Assembly (NCBI GenBank): GCA_030530905.1
Contig: JAUMUB010000037.1
Coordinates: 1 to 9,289 of the forward strand
Direction: 5' to 3'
Origin: Bifidobacteriaceae bacterium
GTDB lineage: Bacteria; Actinomycetota; Actinomycetes; Actinomycetales; Bifidobacteriaceae
Length of the DNA stretch: 9,289 nucleotides
Both the position numbers and the translations under genes were made by a program. This document shows, one piece after another, positions 7,291 through 9,289 of this stretch (position 1 is its first letter; each line of letters opens with the position of its first letter). The notes under the pieces were generated by a model, which saw only the letters and a program-made list of their open reading frames with translations, did not search any database and was not told where the DNA came from.

Positions 7291-8168
7291 GCTGCCACCT
7301 CACCCTTCTTACCAATGTAAACTTGTAGTACGCCAATCACAGCACAGATCACGAAAAGAATAAGTGCTTCTGCTTGGCCAACACCATAATTCTTGTAAAC
7401 AAATGCTTGGTTATACACGTGCATTGCAGCAAGCACTGTTGAATTAAATGGCTCACCTTTTGTTAACGACAAGTTCAAATCATAAACCATGAAGCAACGA
7501 GTTGTACTTAAGAAAATGCATTGTACGAACGAGGAGCGCATAAGTGGAATAATTACTGACCACATTGCTCGAGTTTGAGTGCAACCATCAATAAGTGCAG
7601 CTTCCTTCAAGCTATTATCGACACTCATAAATCCTGCAACATAAATCAACATCATATAGCCTGCATACTGCCAGACAGATACAAGTATTAAGCAGAATAA
7701 AGCACCGTTTGGAGTAGATAATAGTGACGGAGTATTTCCACTTGCATTCATCATATCTCCAATTGCGACGAATGCACGGTTAAATACGAATTTCCAAACA
7801 TAACCTAAAACAATACCGCCAATAAGATTTGGTATAAAGAATCCTGCTCGGAAAAAGTTTTGACCCTTAATACCTAAGGTCACTAAGTATGCCAAACCGA
7901 ATGCAACAACATTTACCAAAATAACGGAAATTACCGAATACACTACTGTTCGACCTAGTGACTGCCAATAAGCAGTGTCAGCGAATGCTGCTTGATAATT
8001 TGCAAAACCAACAAAAGGCTTATCTAAAGAGACGCCGTTCCAGCTTGTGAACGTTAAATATAAACCATAGAAAAATGGAATTATAACAACCGCAAAAAAT
8101 AAGACTCCTGCAGGCCCTGCAAACATTAGGAATTGTCCCATTTTATAGGATAGTTTATTATGCTTCAT
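7287..8168 (-). CDS. Sugar ABC transporter permease, MalF/UgpA-like (CUT1 family)
   Basis: This is the partner membrane subunit of the importer, 293 residues. The first helix (about 12-40) ends in the family-typical YGLYLTFTSWNG, followed by FVGFANYQAAF (52-62), the usual start of this permease class. The EAA loop is well kept at 189-209: EAALIDGCTQTRAMW then SVIIPL. There are six predicted helices, and it lacks the extra N-terminal helices and large P2 loop of E. coli MalF, as is usual in Gram-positive CUT1 systems. The stretch GGGGGTGA lies just before the ATG. The gene lies 58 nt downstream of the substrate-binding protein gene, with a hairpin between them, and overlaps the MalG-like gene by 4 nt. 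The sugar cannot be named from sequence. Confidence 0.95.
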   Translation of the reverse strand: MKHNKLSYKMGQFLMFAGPAGVLFFAVVIIPFFYGLYLTFTSWNGVSLDKPFVGFANYQAAFADTAYWQSLGRTVVYSVISVILVNVVAFGLAYLVTLGIKGQNFFRAGFFIPNLIGGIVLGYVWKFVFNRAFVAIGDMMNASGNTPSLLSTPNGALFCLILVSVWQYAGYMMLIYVAGFMSVDNSLKEAALIDGCTQTRAMWSVIIPLMRSSFVQCIFLSTTRCFMVYDLNLSLTKGEPFNSTVLAAMHVYNQAFVYKNYGVGQAEALILFVICAVIGVLQVYIGKKGEVAA

Positions 8169-8189
8169 GATTCACCCCCGATTTTTAGG

Positions 8190-8214
8190 TAAGGGCGGCG
8201 ATTCACCGCCCTTA
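8190..8214 (-). promoter_or_regulatory. Intercistronic hairpin between the binding-protein and permease genes
   Basis: A perfect 9-bp GC-rich stem (TAAGGGCGG with CCGCCCTTA) with a 7-nt loop lies 12 nt after the stop of the binding-protein gene. On the minus strand it is followed by CCTAAAAATC with no T-run, so it does not look like a full terminator. In binding-protein operons such as malE-malF, hairpins at this place protect the upstream mRNA from 3' exonucleases and so give more binding protein than permease. A similar role here is inference. Confidence 0.65.
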
Positions 8215-8226
8215 ACAAGTTAGCGT

Positions 8227-9289
8227 TTACTTAACTTCTTCGGAGAGAGTTGCTGACTTCCAATATTTTTGGGCTGCTTCAGCAAGCTGTTCACGATTCA
8301 TGTCGTTAGCAAGATACTTCTGCATATCTGCGCCTAAGACTGAGTAATGATCATCTGGCATGTAATTATAGTTATCAATTAATGCATTATCATCAGCATA
8401 CTTCTTAACAGATGCTCCCAAAGGATCAGCAGGTTTCAAAGTGTTATTCTTGAATGGGGATACGAGATAGCAATCATTTACGATGAAGCTCTTACCTTCT
8501 TCGTCATCAACAAGCCAGTTCAAGAATGCCTTTGCTTCTTTACGCTGAGTATCTGTTGTATTTTCGGAATTATCAATGAAGAAGAACTTAGATCCTCCAC
8601 CAACAAGCTTCTTATTGGTACCATCATCTGTATTCTGTGGAACAGCCATCATACCTAAATTCTTTGAAGGATTATATTCCTTTAATACTGCCCAATCCCA
8701 ATTACCACCAAACATAAATGCAATTTGACCTTCTGCTAACTTCTGCTCAGTTACTTCACGTTCTGCAGAGATAGCATTAGAAGCAGCATAGTTATTGCTC
8801 TTTAACACGTCGAAGGTGTCCATCAATTCATCGAATTTTGTGTTTGAAGCTAAATCGACAGTACCATCATGAAGCCCTTTAATAAAGGCTGATGGATCTG
8901 ACTGCTCCTCATAAACTTGTGCTAAATAGTGGGCTGCTAAAGACCAATCTTCCTTCATCACACCAGTTGGATTTTCCATACCACCAGCTTTTAGTTCTTT
9001 GATTAAATCCTTGAACTTGTCCAAAGTGTCATAATCTGCAGGGTTGAAGTCTTTACCAGTAATCTTCTTAATTGCATCTGCATTGTAGATAATACCGCGA
9101 GCCTCAACTGAAACTGGGAAGCCGTATACTTTGCCATCAATGGAAATTGCTTGATCAGTCTGCTTTACCCAAGACTGATCACTTAGATCTACTGCATGTT
9201 CTTTTGCAAGTGCGTAAACATCTTTTGCATCAACCATTGAGATTGTGTATGGTTCTTTTGATGCGTATTTTGTTGCCATATGTGCTGCA
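8227..9289 (-). CDS. Sugar ABC transporter substrate-binding protein, family 1 (5' end outside the window)
   Basis: This is the extracellular solute-binding component of the CUT1 importer, C-terminal 353 residues only. The frame stays open to the right edge (Ala-Ala-His precede the Met at 9279). That Met has no Shine-Dalgarno sequence and no signal peptide follows it, so it is not the true start. Family proteins are usually about 410-450 residues, so roughly 60-90 residues are missing, presumably including the lipoprotein signal and anchoring Cys. Visible family marks are GKVYGFPVSVEARGIIYN, where the hinge and sugar site lie, the aromatic FMFGGNWDWA, GGGSKFFFID near the second hinge crossing, and EAKAFLNWLV. 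It is first of the three operon genes seen here, and the operon promoter lies outside the window. The aromatic residues fit sugar stacking, but the ligand is unknown. Confidence 0.93.
   Translation of the reverse strand, partial: AAHMATKYASKEPYTISMVDAKDVYALAKEHAVDLSDQSWVKQTDQAISIDGKVYGFPVSVEARGIIYNADAIKKITGKDFNPADYDTLDKFKDLIKELKAGGMENPTGVMKEDWSLAAHYLAQVYEEQSDPSAFIKGLHDGTVDLASNTKFDELMDTFDVLKSNNYAASNAISAEREVTEQKLAEGQIAFMFGGNWDWAVLKEYNPSKNLGMMAVPQNTDDGTNKKLVGGGSKFFFIDNSENTTDTQRKEAKAFLNWLVDDEEGKSFIVNDCYLVSPFKNNTLKPADPLGASVKKYADDNALIDNYNYMPDDHYSVLGADMQKYLANDMNREQLAEAAQKYWKSATLSEEVK

Noticed and set aside
6794..7363. 189-codon open frame on the plus strand opposite the two ABC permease genes
   Set aside because: It runs antisense across two clear genes and their overlap, with no family resemblance or start signals.
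8190..8214. Hairpin after the binding-protein gene as a full rho-independent terminator
   Set aside because: No T-run follows the stem on either strand, and the downstream permease genes need transcription from the same operon.
9277..9279. ATG at 9279 as the start of the substrate-binding protein
   Set aside because: The frame stays open to the window edge, no Shine-Dalgarno sequence precedes it, and the sequence after it is mature domain without a signal peptide. The gene is 5'-truncated by the window.

Overview
The window looks like chromosomal sequence from a low-GC member of the Bifidobacteriaceae, such as a Gardnerella-like organism. The case rests on the bifidobacterial style of the GH2 beta-galactosidase and ketol-acid reductoisomerase, a CUT1 sugar ABC operon with no ATPase gene beside it, and an AT-rich composition. 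The family placement is fairly confident. The genus is a guess, because no rRNA or other marker is present. I see no tRNA, rRNA, CRISPR array, insertion sequence, phage gene or toxin-antitoxin pair. There is no gene-free stretch longer than 300 bases.

Layout from left to right. Positions 1-60 hold nothing I can name. A rho-independent terminator (61-91, minus) closes an amino-acid permease of the APC superfamily (112-1572, minus). A 215-base divergent intergenic region (1573-1787) follows, with several short dyads and candidate promoters. Next comes a complete lacZ-type beta-galactosidase (1788-5042, plus). It is convergent with ilvC (5178-6230, minus), and the two share a terminator built on a perfect 34-bp palindrome (5109-5142). 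Upstream of ilvC, 6231-6374 should carry its promoter. A strong terminator (6375-6410) then ends a sugar ABC importer operon read on the minus strand: substrate-binding protein (8227-9289, cut by the right edge), MalF-like permease (7287-8168) and MalG-like permease (6427-7290). The two permease genes overlap by 4 nt, and a GC-rich hairpin lies between the binding-protein gene and the first permease gene.

Functionally the window combines carbohydrate use with amino-acid metabolism. The LacZ has no signal peptide, so it would hydrolyse lactose or other beta-galactosides in the cytoplasm. The ABC importer brings in a sugar or oligosaccharide that cannot be identified from sequence alone, and it must use an ATPase encoded elsewhere. 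IlvC is the second common step of valine, leucine and isoleucine synthesis, and no other ilv gene is adjacent. The permease imports an unspecified amino acid. Four transcription units are implied: permease, lacZ, ilvC and the ABC operon.

I found no convincing undescribed system. The points worth a second look are small: dyads in the permease/lacZ control region, a Gly/Asp/Asn-rich repeat next to the LacZ nucleophile, and the intercistronic hairpin in the ABC operon whose loop repeats the ribosome-binding sequence of the next gene.
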